NCBI GenBank assembly: GCA_017501495.1
Contig: JAFVWV010000152.1
Span: 1-44,519, forward strand
DNA from: Bacteroidales bacterium
GTDB taxonomy: Bacteria > Bacteroidota > Bacteroidia > Bacteroidales > P3
DNA: 44,519 nucleotides
Reading direction: 5' to 3'
Shown here piece after piece: positions 8,219 to 15,940 of this stretch. The position numbers were made by a program, and so were the translations under genes. The notes beneath the pieces are model-generated. The model was not told the origin of the DNA. It did not search any database and was given only the letters and a program-made list of their open reading frames with translations. Each line of letters starts with the position of its first letter. The first letter of the stretch is position 1.

Positions 8219-8658
8219 CAGATTAGCTTGTTTATTTTTTCAACGCGGCGCTGATGGCGACCTCCTTCAAATTCGGTGTCGATGTATTCGTCCACTATCT
8301 GCATGGCAGTGTCTTCGCTTATAAAGCGTGCAGGCATGGAGATACAGTTGCAGTCGTTGTGCTGACGTCCAAGATGGGCTATTTCAGGTGTCCAGCAAAG
8401 GGCACAGCGCACGTTGGGATATTTATTGACGGTCATCTGTACACCGTTGCCGGAACCACAAATGACGATGCCTCTTCTATACACTCCCTTGTTGAGGGCC
8501 GATCCAACCTGGTGTGCATAGTCGGGATAATCGCAACTGTCGGTACTGTCAGTACCAAAATCTTTTACCTCGAAACCGCGCTGACGCAGATGTTCGATTA
8601 CTTTTAACTTCAATTCATAGCCAGCATGATCGCAGGCAATAGGAATTATTTCGTTCAT
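8218..8658 (-). CDS. rpiB: Ribose-5-phosphate isomerase B
   Basis: A 146-residue RpiB/LacAB-family isomerase interconverting ribose 5-phosphate and ribulose 5-phosphate. It shows the N-terminal CDHAGYELK, the GSGNGVQM loop and RCALCWTPEIAHLGRQHNDCN. I chose the ATG at 8658 because it gives the normal family length and the Bacteroidota -7 box lies just upstream. It starts a leftward operon with deoC and borders the candidate replication origin. RpiB is usually about 145-150 residues, so it is full length. Confidence 0.95.
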   Translation of the reverse strand: MNEIIPIACDHAGYELKLKVIEHLRQRGFEVKDFGTDSTDSCDYPDYAHQVGSALNKGVYRRGIVICGSGNGVQMTVNKYPNVRCALCWTPEIAHLGRQHNDCNCISMPARFISEDTAMQIVDEYIDTEFEGGRHQRRVEKINKLI

Positions 8659-8690
8659 TTTGTATGATTGTTTATAAGTTTTTCTGACTG

Positions 8691-8698
8691 CAAAAATA
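8691..8698 (-). promoter_or_regulatory. Bacteroidota -7 box for rpiB-deoC
   Basis: On the minus strand the sequence is TATTTTTG, matching TAnnTTTG, 33 nt before the rpiB ATG. The -33 TTTG is weak. Confidence 0.5.
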
Positions 8699-8736
8699 CA
8701 ATAAAAACACAACTCATTGAAGCCTAACTGTTGCAA

Positions 8737-8985
8737 ATTATCAACATAGTTATAACACCAATACGCAATCTATTGTATCTCAACAATGAGTAAATTTATC
8801 AACAAAACAATGTCAGCACTGTTGTTAATATTTGGTTTGAACTTTGTTGATTATAATCAGATGTTGAAAACATCCGGTTTATACACAACGTTTCAATAAA
8901 TATTCAACACCGTTAAACTGAAATCTGTATACTGATAATGAATATGTTATATATGTTTTCAACAGAATTAACCACAATAAAAAAA
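8737..8985. other. oriC: Candidate replication origin: DnaA-box cluster
   Basis: This is the only long AT-rich gap with many DnaA-like 9-mers. TTATCAACA occurs at 8738-8746 and 8796-8804, TTATACACA (fits TTATNCACA) at 8879-8887, and TTAACCACA at 8968-8976; TGTTGATTA at 8845-8853 is a weaker reverse site. From about 8940 to 9126 the sequence is nearly all A and T, suited to an unwinding element. Gene orientation switches here: rpiB and the next four genes run left, nadA onward run right. A perfect parS lies 2.2 kb to the right. Against it: the sites are mostly one mismatch from TTATCCACA, dnaA is not in the window, and the coding strands on both sides look C-rich, so composition does not show the usual origin skew. 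Confidence 0.55.
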
Positions 8986-9121
8986 CAGAAAAAAATAAAA
9001 TACCTTTTTGAATTCTTTTTATGATGCCTCCATAAATTCCTGCAGGTGGTATTGCCAGTAAAAAATTGATATAAAAATACCCGATTTCCATATTTTTATC
9101 TGTCTATTGTTCTTTTTTTTG

Positions 9122-9129
9122 TAATTTTG
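9122..9129 (+). promoter_or_regulatory. Bacteroidota -7 box for nadA
   Basis: TAATTTTG matches TAnnTTTG and lies 22 nt before the ATG at 9151, at the right end of the AT-rich gap. Confidence 0.5.
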
Positions 9130-9150
9130 CAAATTCAAATTTCTTACAAC

Positions 9151-10098
9151 ATGACCAACGTTGAATTGAAGCAGGAGATACTGCGACTGAAAAAAGAAAA
9201 GAACGCTGTCATCCTCGGCCACTACTATCAACGGCACGAGATACAGGAGCTCTCCGATTACGTGGGCGACAGTCTTGCCTTAGCCCAAGAGGCACAACGC
9301 ACAGAAGCAGAAATTATCGTCTTCTGTGGTGTGCATTTCATGGCAGAGACAGCAAAAATCCTCAATCCCACCCGAAAGGTGTTGCTCCCCGATATGGATG
9401 CCTCCTGTTCGCTCGCCGAAAGTTGCAAAGCCGACGATTTTGCCCGCTTCAAAGCCGAGCACCCCGACCATATGGTGATTTCCTATGTCAACTGTTCGGC
9501 CGAAATCAAGGCCCTCAGCGACCTCATCTGCACCTCCGGCAATGCCGAGAAGCTGGTGCGCTCGCTCCCCGAGGATCAGAAGATAATCTTCGCCCCGGAC
9601 AAGAATCTCGGCGGCTACATCAACCAAGTCACCGGTCGACAGATGGTACTCTGGAACGGAGTCTGCACTGTGCACGACGCTATGCAGGCCGAGGCTGTGC
9701 TGCAGCTCAAGGCGGAGCATCCAGGCGCCCCAGTAATTGCTCACCCCGAGTGCAACCCCGCCCTGCTCCAGGTGGCCGACTTTGTGGGCTCCACCAAGGC
9801 TATGCTGAATTATATCAAGGCCAGTGACGCCAGGCAGTTCATCGTGGCTACCGAGACGGGCATCCTCTACGAGATGAAGCGCGAAAACCCCGGCAAGGAG
9901 TTCATCACCCTACGCGACAACAAGAGCTGCGCCTGCGACGACTGCGCCTATATGAAGCTCAACACCCTCGACAAGCTCTACCGCTGCCTGCGCGACGAGC
10001 AGCCCGAGATACTTATGGATGCCGAGATGATCGAGCGCGCCAAACGCCCCATCGTCCGCATGCTCGACCTCAGCCGCCAGCTGGGCATCATCAAGTAG
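9151..10098 (+). CDS. nadA: Quinolinate synthase A
   Basis: A 315-residue [4Fe-4S] enzyme that joins iminoaspartate and dihydroxyacetone phosphate to quinolinate in NAD synthesis. Cysteines in the expected places are FCGVHFMAE, SCSLAESC, HPECNPALL and SCACDDCAYM; the active-site strand VILGHYYQRHEIQELSDYVGDS near the N-terminus is typical. I chose ATG 9151 because the -7 box lies upstream and the residues before it do not look like coding sequence. nadB and nadC are not in the window. It is the first rightward gene after the candidate origin. Confidence 0.95.
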   Translation: MTNVELKQEILRLKKEKNAVILGHYYQRHEIQELSDYVGDSLALAQEAQRTEAEIIVFCGVHFMAETAKILNPTRKVLLPDMDASCSLAESCKADDFARFKAEHPDHMVISYVNCSAEIKALSDLICTSGNAEKLVRSLPEDQKIIFAPDKNLGGYINQVTGRQMVLWNGVCTVHDAMQAEAVLQLKAEHPGAPVIAHPECNPALLQVADFVGSTKAMLNYIKASDARQFIVATETGILYEMKRENPGKEFITLRDNKSCACDDCAYMKLNTLDKLYRCLRDEQPEILMDAEMIERAKRPIVRMLDLSRQLGIIK

Positions 10099-10105
10099 GG
10101 TCGAA

Positions 10106-10678
10106 ATGAAGAATAAAAAGGAAGAACCCCTACCGCAGATCGAGGGGTACGAACCCGAACAGCGCACCATCAGCATGCTGGCCGCCAACGTCTGGGCGAT
10201 GGTGGTGATGGTGGTGGCCGGTGGGGTAGGGTGGTGGCTCATCAAATGGATCCATCCCGACGCAGCCCTTGCGGCGGTTGATGTGTTGTGGTTCATTGCA
10301 ATGTTTTGTGTAGGTATAGTGGTGCATGAACTAATCCATGGCCTCACTTGGATTGCGCTTGTCAAAGAGAGTTTCAGCCACCTCTCCTTCGGCACCATGC
10401 CGGGCGGTGTCTACTGCCACATCGATGTGCCTATGACTAAGCGAAACTATGTCATCGGGGCTCTGATGCCTGGTCTGCTGACAGGCCTGGTGCCCTGGCT
10501 GGTTGGTATCGCCGCCGGAAGTTTGCTGTGGACGCTGTTGGGTGCGGTGATGATTGGTGCCGCCATGGGCGACATCATGATAGTCCGGGCTATCCGCAAG
10601 GAGACACCAGACACGCTCGTCTACGACCACCCCAGTCTGGGTGGCTGCTATGTTTACCGTAAAATAGATATTCAATGA
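10106..10678 (+). CDS. DUF3267 membrane protein, metalloprotease-like
   Basis: A 190-residue membrane protein with about four hydrophobic segments (roughly 25-50, 58-72, 115-135 and 140-155). The second ends in HELIHG (H74-E75-x-x-H78), an HExxH zinc motif, as in the DUF3267 family of putative zinc metallopeptidases. The substrate is unknown. It starts 7 nt after nadA and overlaps the next start as ATGA (10675-10678), so it is in an operon with nadA and the ProX-like gene, although no functional link is obvious. Confidence 0.8.
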   Translation: MKNKKEEPLPQIEGYEPEQRTISMLAANVWAMVVMVVAGGVGWWLIKWIHPDAALAAVDVLWFIAMFCVGIVVHELIHGLTWIALVKESFSHLSFGTMPGGVYCHIDVPMTKRNYVIGALMPGLLTGLVPWLVGIAAGSLLWTLLGAVMIGAAMGDIMIVRAIRKETPDTLVYDHPSLGGCYVYRKIDIQ

Positions 10679-11178
10679 TAGGACAACCACAAGTCTATGA
10701 GGCCCTGCAGCGAATGCAGATCCCCTTCGACTACTATGAACACCCCGAGGCGCCGACCATCGAGATCGCCGCCCAGTTCTACCGCGGCGAGGGAACGACG
10801 CTCTGCAAAAACCTCTTCTTCCGCAACCATAAAGGCAACCGCCACTACCTCGTCATCATGGACTCGCGCCATGCCATGGACATCCACGACATGGAGCACC
10901 GCCTGCATCAGGGCAAGCTCTCCTTCGCCAGCCCCGAGCGCATGATGAAGTATCTCGGCGTGCGGCCCGGCTCGGTGTCGTTGTTTACGCTGGTCAACGA
11001 CGCCAATCACGAGGTGACCCTCTTCGTCGACCGCCAGCTGCTGAATGCCGAAAAGGTCAGTTTTCACCCCAATGACAACCGCGCTTCGCTGGTCATCACG
11101 CGCGACGACATGCTGCGGTTCATCCAAGAGGTCGGCAACCCCTATGAGGTTGTTGATTTATACGACCCAAATTGTTGA
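10675..11178 (+). CDS. ProX/YbaK-like aminoacyl-tRNA deacylase
   Basis: A 167-residue protein of the YbaK/ProX superfamily (prolyl-tRNA synthetase-associated domain). These proteins hydrolyse mischarged tRNA, typically Ala-tRNA(Pro). Recognisable parts are EHPEAPTIEIAAQ, the KNLFFRNHKGNRHYLVIMDS strand with its conserved lysine, LGVRPGSVSLFTLVND and the NDNRASLVI end. It is a free-standing domain. It is coupled by ATGA to the DUF3267 gene. Its last codons overlap a reverse DnaA-box-like 9-mer (TGTTGATAA, 11173-11181). Confidence 0.85.
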   Translation: MIGQPQVYEALQRMQIPFDYYEHPEAPTIEIAAQFYRGEGTTLCKNLFFRNHKGNRHYLVIMDSRHAMDIHDMEHRLHQGKLSFASPERMMKYLGVRPGSVSLFTLVNDANHEVTLFVDRQLLNAEKVSFHPNDNRASLVITRDDMLRFIQEVGNPYEVVDLYDPNC

Positions 11179-11195
11179 TAACCTACAAAAATCAA

Positions 11196-11211
11196 TGTTC
11201 CACGTGAAACA
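11196..11211. other. parS: parS centromere-like site
   Basis: TGTTCCACGTGAAACA agrees at every fixed position with the widely conserved parS consensus TGTTNCACGTGAAACA bound by ParB. It abuts the ATG of the RluA-family gene. I saw no second perfect copy in the window. parS sites cluster near replication origins, which fits the DnaA-box cluster at 8.7-9.0 kb. parA and parB themselves are not in the window. Confidence 0.85.
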
Positions 11212-12081
11212 ATGAAAAAGCAAGAATACACCGTTGCCGAGGAGCAGGAACTTCTCGATTTCTTGATGAAACAGATGCCCGACACAAGCCGTACACGCGT
11301 CAAGGAACTGCTTGCACGCAACGTCTACGTCGACGGTCGTCGCACTTCGCAGTTCAACTTCCCGCTGCAGAAAGGCATGAAGGTGACCATCGAGAAAAGC
11401 AGCGGCCGCGACAAACTGCGTCCGCGCGACCTCGACATCGTCTTCGAAGACCAGCACCTTATCGTGGTCAACAAGCACGAAGGCCTGCTCAGCAACAGCC
11501 GCAACCCCAACGACAAGACCGTCATCACCGTCCTCAACCAATACCTCGATGCCAGCCACCAGCACTGCCACGCCCACATCGTGCACCGGCTCGACCGTGA
11601 CACCAGCGGCCTCATGGTGGTCAGCAAAAGCAAGGAAGTAAGCCGGAAATTCGAAGAGGACTGGAAAGGAACCGTCACCGACCGCCGGTATGTGGCGGTG
11701 GCCTGGGGCCACATCGAACCCCCGAAAGGCGAGATACGCTCCTGGCTGACCGACGGCGAGTACTGCGTTCTCTCGTCGCCCGTCGACAACGGAGGCAAAC
11801 TGGCCGTGACCCACTATGAAGTGCGTCAAACATGCCGTCGCTACTCGCTGGTTGACTTGAAGTTGGACACCGGTCGCCGCAACCAGATCCGCGTCCACCT
11901 GCGCGAGTTGAAACACCCCGTGGTGCACGACCCGATGTACGGCTACAAAGACGACCTCTCGCCAGTCTCCCGTCTTTGTCTTCATGCCTACCGCCTCTGC
12001 TTCACGCATCCCGTCACCGGTCGCCGCCTGCGTTTCGAAACCCCCGTGCCGGCGGCATTCATGAAACTTATGGAACTGTAG
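11212..12081 (+). CDS. RluA-family 23S rRNA pseudouridine synthase
   Basis: A 289-residue pseudouridine synthase: an N-terminal S4 RNA-binding domain (about 10-60) and an RluA catalytic domain with HRLDRDTSG (catalytic Asp128). Further motifs are ETGRRNQIR-like DTGRRNQIRVHL and HPVVHDPMYG. It should change uridines in rRNA to pseudouridine; which of RluC, RluD or RluA it matches cannot be told. The ATG directly follows the parS site, so ParB binding could affect its expression. Its 3' side leads into repeat copy 2. Confidence 0.9.
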   Translation: MKKQEYTVAEEQELLDFLMKQMPDTSRTRVKELLARNVYVDGRRTSQFNFPLQKGMKVTIEKSSGRDKLRPRDLDIVFEDQHLIVVNKHEGLLSNSRNPNDKTVITVLNQYLDASHQHCHAHIVHRLDRDTSGLMVVSKSKEVSRKFEEDWKGTVTDRRYVAVAWGHIEPPKGEIRSWLTDGEYCVLSSPVDNGGKLAVTHYEVRQTCRRYSLVDLKLDTGRRNQIRVHLRELKHPVVHDPMYGYKDDLSPVSRLCLHAYRLCFTHPVTGRRLRFETPVPAAFMKLMEL

Positions 12082-12110
12082 CCGTCATCCAGCCGTCTGG
12101 CAGCTGTTTG

Positions 12111-12235
12111 GGTGCCTCGTTGTACGCTATATGTACGCTACTTGTACAGTACTTGTACGCTTTCAAAGCGTACAAGTACTGTACATATACTGTACAAGTA
12201 CTGTACAACGGCCGAACCGGTACCTATCCGGATAC
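12111..12235. repeat. 11-bp-phased palindromic element, copy 2
   Basis: The core at 12119-12209 is exactly 91 bp with two arms of four 11-bp GTAC units. The spacer CTTTCAAAG makes a perfect centre (GTACGCTTTCAAAGCGTAC). It reads in the opposite orientation to copy 1 on the plus strand. Its outer flank GGCCGAACCGGTA matches copy 4 rather than copies 1 and 3. It is the main content of the gap between the RluA gene and the SPFH gene (12082-12483). Confidence 0.9.
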
Positions 12236-12401
12236 TGATAATCAGGCTTTTGCAGAAATGGCAAAATTTTGGTTTTTTTCTCTGTAATGCAGTATGTGTC
12301 AATACTTTGTGATGCATTTAGGGGGCACATACCCCTGGCGGGCGGAGTAGGGCAGAGGCTAAAAATTTTGGACCGACCTCTCGGAATTGCAATTTTTTTT
12401 G

Positions 12402-12409
12402 TATCTTTG
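12402..12409 (+). promoter_or_regulatory. Bacteroidota -7 box for SPFH gene
   Basis: TATCTTTG, a good TAnnTTTG match, lies 75 nt before the ATG at 12484. The -33 half is unclear. The leader between them has no feature I recognise. Confidence 0.5.
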
Positions 12410-12483
12410 CATCGTGATATTACGCGCCCGTATGCGATACCGGGCCCGAAAAGAGTTTAACAATCAACGAAATAAAGACATAT

Positions 12484-13281
12484 ATGCCTGGATTCAAAGA
12501 CGACAAACAGATGAGCCGCTACATCCTTTGGGGTGTCTTGGCGGTGTTGGTGCTCATAGTAATCTTCAGCTCATTCTACACCATCCGCTCCGCCGAGCGC
12601 GGAGTGCTGAGCACATTCGGCAAAATGAGCGACGAGGTGATCGAAGACGGCCTGCACTTGAAGATACCGTTCATCCAGACGGTGAAGCGCGTCAACGTGC
12701 AGCAGAAGAAATTCGACGGCCACGAGAACTCCTACACCCGCGATGTGCAGACCTCCGAGGTCGACTACACCATCAACTACGACCTCGTGCGCGAAAACGT
12801 CAGCAAGCTGATGAAAAACGTCGGCGACGACTACCACAACCGCATCGTGGTGCCCTACGTGCGATCGGCCATGAAAGAGGCTTTCGGCAACTTCGCCGCT
12901 ACCGAGATAGTTGAAAACCGCGACGCCGTGCGCCGCGAGATTGAGAAAACCCTTCGCCTTACGCTCGACAGCAACTACTTCATGAACATCCAGTTCCAGC
13001 TGGTCGACATCGACTTCGACGACCAGTTCGAAAATGCCATCAAGGAGAAGCAGGTGGCCGAACAGAATGCCTTGAAAGCCAAGAATGTGACCATCCAGAT
13101 AGAAGAGCAGGCCAAACAGACCAAGATAGCGGCCGAAGCCGAGGCTGAAGCCATGCGCATCAAGGCCAACGCCCTCGAGCGCAATCCGAAACTGGTGAGC
13201 TACGAGGCAGTACAGAAATGGGACGGCAAAATGCCCCAGTATATGCTTGGCAACTCGGTGCCCTTCATCGACCTGAAATAG
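12484..13281 (+). CDS. SPFH/Band 7 (prohibitin-like) membrane protein
   Basis: A 265-residue SPFH-family protein. One membrane segment (about 14-32, ILWGVLAVLVLIVIF) is followed by the Band 7 domain (SAERGVLSTFGKMSDEVIEDGLHLKIPF) and a long Ala/Glu/Lys-rich coiled coil (about 180-240). Such proteins form membrane-bound oligomers; the exact role here is unknown. No NfeD partner is adjacent, so prohibitin-like is the better guess. A second possible start is the ATG of MSRYILWG at 12511. It is followed 5 nt later by a small secreted protein. Confidence 0.85.
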   Translation: MPGFKDDKQMSRYILWGVLAVLVLIVIFSSFYTIRSAERGVLSTFGKMSDEVIEDGLHLKIPFIQTVKRVNVQQKKFDGHENSYTRDVQTSEVDYTINYDLVRENVSKLMKNVGDDYHNRIVVPYVRSAMKEAFGNFAATEIVENRDAVRREIEKTLRLTLDSNYFMNIQFQLVDIDFDDQFENAIKEKQVAEQNALKAKNVTIQIEEQAKQTKIAAEAEAEAMRIKANALERNPKLVSYEAVQKWDGKMPQYMLGNSVPFIDLK

Positions 13282-13286
13282 ACGCG

Positions 13287-13886
13287 ATGCTCAAACGTAC
13301 ACTCATAGCAATACTGCTGGCAGCCCTGTGTGCCGTCGCCCCGCTGGCGGCGCAGGAGAGCGATACGTCTCGCGTGGGCTTCCACGTCAGCATTGGCGCC
13401 ACCGCCGCTGCAGGCTTCGGGCGGACCGACGCGCTGACATGGGCCGCCCCCCGCTTCGAGTGGCACGCCACCGACCGCCTCACCGTGAGCGGCGGCATAG
13501 CCATGGCCGCAAGCCTCATGCCTCGCGGCTACGAACTGCAGGGCCTGCACCGCAGCGACCTGGCGCCGCGGCGCCACGGCACCAAGGTAGGCGCCGTCTG
13601 GGCTGCCGCCGATTACGCCGTCAACGACCGCCTGCACATCTGGGGCTCCGTGCTCCACGTCAGCGGCTACGCTCAGCCCCTCTGGCTCGACGGCGCTGTG
13701 CCCATCGAGGCCACAGTGCTCAGCGGAGGCTTTGCCTATGCTCTGAGCGACAATTCTCTGCTCGAAATGCACTTCCACATAGCCCACGACCACTACGGCT
13801 ATATGCTCCATCCACCCTACGGCCACGGCTACTACGGCATGCTGACCCCATCGTGGGAGATATACAGCGGCCATTGGCCGTTCTGA
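13287..13886 (+). CDS. Secreted, outer-membrane-like hypothetical protein
   Basis: A 199-residue protein with a clear signal peptide (MLKRTLIAILLAALCAVAPLA, cleavage near AAQ-ES). The rest alternates hydrophobic and polar residues in beta-strand fashion (VGAVWAAADYAV, LHIWGSVLHVSG) and ends in Phe, as outer-membrane barrels do. I recognise no family. The ATG is 5 nt after the SPFH stop, and no other start gives a signal peptide. The C-terminal part is rich in His, Tyr and Gly. Confidence 0.75.
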   Translation: MLKRTLIAILLAALCAVAPLAAQESDTSRVGFHVSIGATAAAGFGRTDALTWAAPRFEWHATDRLTVSGGIAMAASLMPRGYELQGLHRSDLAPRRHGTKVGAVWAAADYAVNDRLHIWGSVLHVSGYAQPLWLDGAVPIEATVLSGGFAYALSDNSLLEMHFHIAHDHYGYMLHPPYGHGYYGMLTPSWEIYSGHWPF

Positions 13887-13953
13887 CCAAAGCAACAAAA
13901 CCTAAACAACACCCCCACAACCCTCAACCACACACCCGACAACCCGACACCAA

Positions 13954-14595
13954 ATGGAATACAATACCCAACGCCCGCAGCTGAAAATCACCGACTATGG
14001 CCGCCATGTGGCCAAAATGATAGAATACGCCAAAACCATCGAAGACCGCCAGCAACGCAACGAGATGGCCAGCATCATCGTCGACACGATGGCACACGTC
14101 AACCCAAAGATGAAAGAACGCACCGACTACAAGCAAACTCTCTGGGAACACATGATGATGATGGCCGACTATGCACTCGACGTCGACAGCCCCTACGCCA
14201 TACACCGCGAAGAGCCGGCCCAGATGCATCCGCAGCCACTGAAGCGAGCCGAAACCACTATCCGCTACCGCCACTATGGACGCGCCCTTGAAGATATGGT
14301 GCGAGCCGTGGCCGCCATGCCCGAGGGCAGCGACCGCGACATCCTGGTCCAGCAGCTGGCCCACCTCATGAAGCGCCAGTATCTTCAGTGGAACCGCGAT
14401 TCGGTCGAAGACGAAGTCATCGTCGACCAGCTGACCAAACTCAGCGACGGACGCATCAAGCTGCCGGCCGACTTCCAATTCCGCGACTCCAAAATCTACA
14501 TCGACGCCCTCGCCGCCGTACAGGCCAAGAAGGAAGCCGGCGATTCAAAGAAAAAGAAGAAAAAGAAGAAAAAACAAAACCAAGCCCAGGCATAA
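13954..14595 (+). CDS. DUF4290 protein with polylysine tail
   Basis: A 213-residue soluble protein matching the DUF4290 family of Bacteroidota, whose gene commonly sits before murA as it does here (3 nt gap). The body has MEYNTQRPQLKITDYGRHV, TMAHVNPKMK and LPADFQFRDSKIYIDAL. The C-terminus is nine consecutive lysines then QNQAQA, encoded by an A-rich AAG/AAA run at about 14547-14576 that looks prone to slippage. The basic tail suggests contact with nucleic acid or acidic membranes, but function is unknown. Confidence 0.9.
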   Translation: MEYNTQRPQLKITDYGRHVAKMIEYAKTIEDRQQRNEMASIIVDTMAHVNPKMKERTDYKQTLWEHMMMMADYALDVDSPYAIHREEPAQMHPQPLKRAETTIRYRHYGRALEDMVRAVAAMPEGSDRDILVQQLAHLMKRQYLQWNRDSVEDEVIVDQLTKLSDGRIKLPADFQFRDSKIYIDALAAVQAKKEAGDSKKKKKKKKKQNQAQA

Positions 14596-14598
14596 AAT

Positions 14599-15915
14599 AT
14601 GGCAAGTTTCGAGATAACCGGAGGCCGCAAACTACACGGCGAGATAGTGCCCCAGGGTGCCAAAAACGAGGCCCTGCAGGTGCTCTGTGCTGTATTGCTC
14701 ACACAGGAAAAGGTGCGTATAGAGCACGTGCCCGACATACGCGACGTCAACAAACTGATCGACCTGCTGAAGCTGCTCGGAGTGAGCGTGCGCGAAGACC
14801 ACAGCGCCGCCTGCGAGAGCGGTCGCACCTTCGAGTTCGAAGCCGACCGGGTTAACCTCGACGTGCTGCACAGTCCGGACTACCGCGAACAAGCCGGCAC
14901 CCTGCGCGGAAGCATTATGCTTGTCGGCCCGCTGCTGGCCCGCTTCGGTACCGCCGTGGTGCCTCAGCCCGGCGGCGATAAAATCGGCCGCCGCCGCCTC
15001 GACACCCACTTCATTGGTATGGAACGCCTCGGTGCCGAAGTCGAATACAAACGCGGTGCCTATATCGTCAATGCCAAAAAGCTCAAAGGCACCTACATGC
15101 TCCTCGACGAGGCTTCCGTCACGGGCACGGCCAATATCATCATGGCCGCCGTAATGGCTCGTGGCACCACCACCATCATGAACGCCGCCTGCGAACCCTA
15201 CGTCTATCAGCTCTGCAATATGCTCAACAGCATGGGTGCACGCATCAGCGGTGTGGGCAGCAACCTGCTCACCATCCGCGGCGTCAAGGAACTCCACGGA
15301 TGCACCCACCGACTGCTGCCCGACATGATCGAGGTGGGCTCCTTTATCGGTATGGCTGCCATGACGCAAAGCGACCTGACCATCAAAAACGCCCAGGTGC
15401 AGCATCTGGGTCTCATCCCGCAGGTCTTCCGCCGCCTCGGCATCGAGGTCTGGCAGCGAGGCGACGACCTCTACATACCCGCCCAGGAACACTACGAGAT
15501 AGAACGCTTTATGGATGGCTCCATCATGACCGTCGCCGACGCTCCCTGGCCAGGATTCACCCCTGACCTTATCTCCATCGCCCTCGTTGTCGCCACACAA
15601 GCCAAAGGCAGCGTGCTCATACACCAAAAGATGTTTGAGAGTCGCCTGTTCTTCGTTGACAAACTCATCGATATGGGCGCCCAGATCATCCTCTGTGACC
15701 CGCACCGCGCCACCGTCATAGGCCTCGATCGCGAACACAAACTGCGAGGTGTGCGCATGGCCTCGCCAGACATACGCGCCGGCGTCGCACTGCTCATAGC
15801 CGCCCTCAGCGCTGACGGCACAAGCCGTATAGACAATATCGAACAAATCGACCGCGGATATCAACATATAGACGAGCGGCTCCGACGCCTCGGTGCCGAC
15901 ATACGCCGCGTTTAA
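14599..15915 (+). CDS. murA: UDP-GlcNAc 1-carboxyvinyltransferase (MurA)
   Basis: A 438-residue enolpyruvyl transferase that adds PEP to UDP-GlcNAc, the first committed step of peptidoglycan synthesis. The substrate lysine and asparagine are in QGAKNEAL (K22-N23). The loop that carries the catalytic Cys115 in E. coli reads PGGDKIGRRRLD here, so the Cys is replaced by Asp127. In other bacteria the Cys-to-Asp change keeps activity but makes MurA insensitive to fosfomycin, so intrinsic fosfomycin resistance is expected. It lies right after the DUF4290 gene. Confidence 0.95.
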   Translation: MASFEITGGRKLHGEIVPQGAKNEALQVLCAVLLTQEKVRIEHVPDIRDVNKLIDLLKLLGVSVREDHSAACESGRTFEFEADRVNLDVLHSPDYREQAGTLRGSIMLVGPLLARFGTAVVPQPGGDKIGRRRLDTHFIGMERLGAEVEYKRGAYIVNAKKLKGTYMLLDEASVTGTANIIMAAVMARGTTTIMNAACEPYVYQLCNMLNSMGARISGVGSNLLTIRGVKELHGCTHRLLPDMIEVGSFIGMAAMTQSDLTIKNAQVQHLGLIPQVFRRLGIEVWQRGDDLYIPAQEHYEIERFMDGSIMTVADAPWPGFTPDLISIALVVATQAKGSVLIHQKMFESRLFFVDKLIDMGAQIILCDPHRATVIGLDREHKLRGVRMASPDIRAGVALLIAALSADGTSRIDNIEQIDRGYQHIDERLRRLGADIRRV

Positions 15916-15940
15916 CATATTCATTTCAACTCTTAAAACT

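Noticed and set aside
14720..14740. Second parS-like CACGTG
   Set aside because: The flanking bases do not fit the 16-mer and the site is inside murA.
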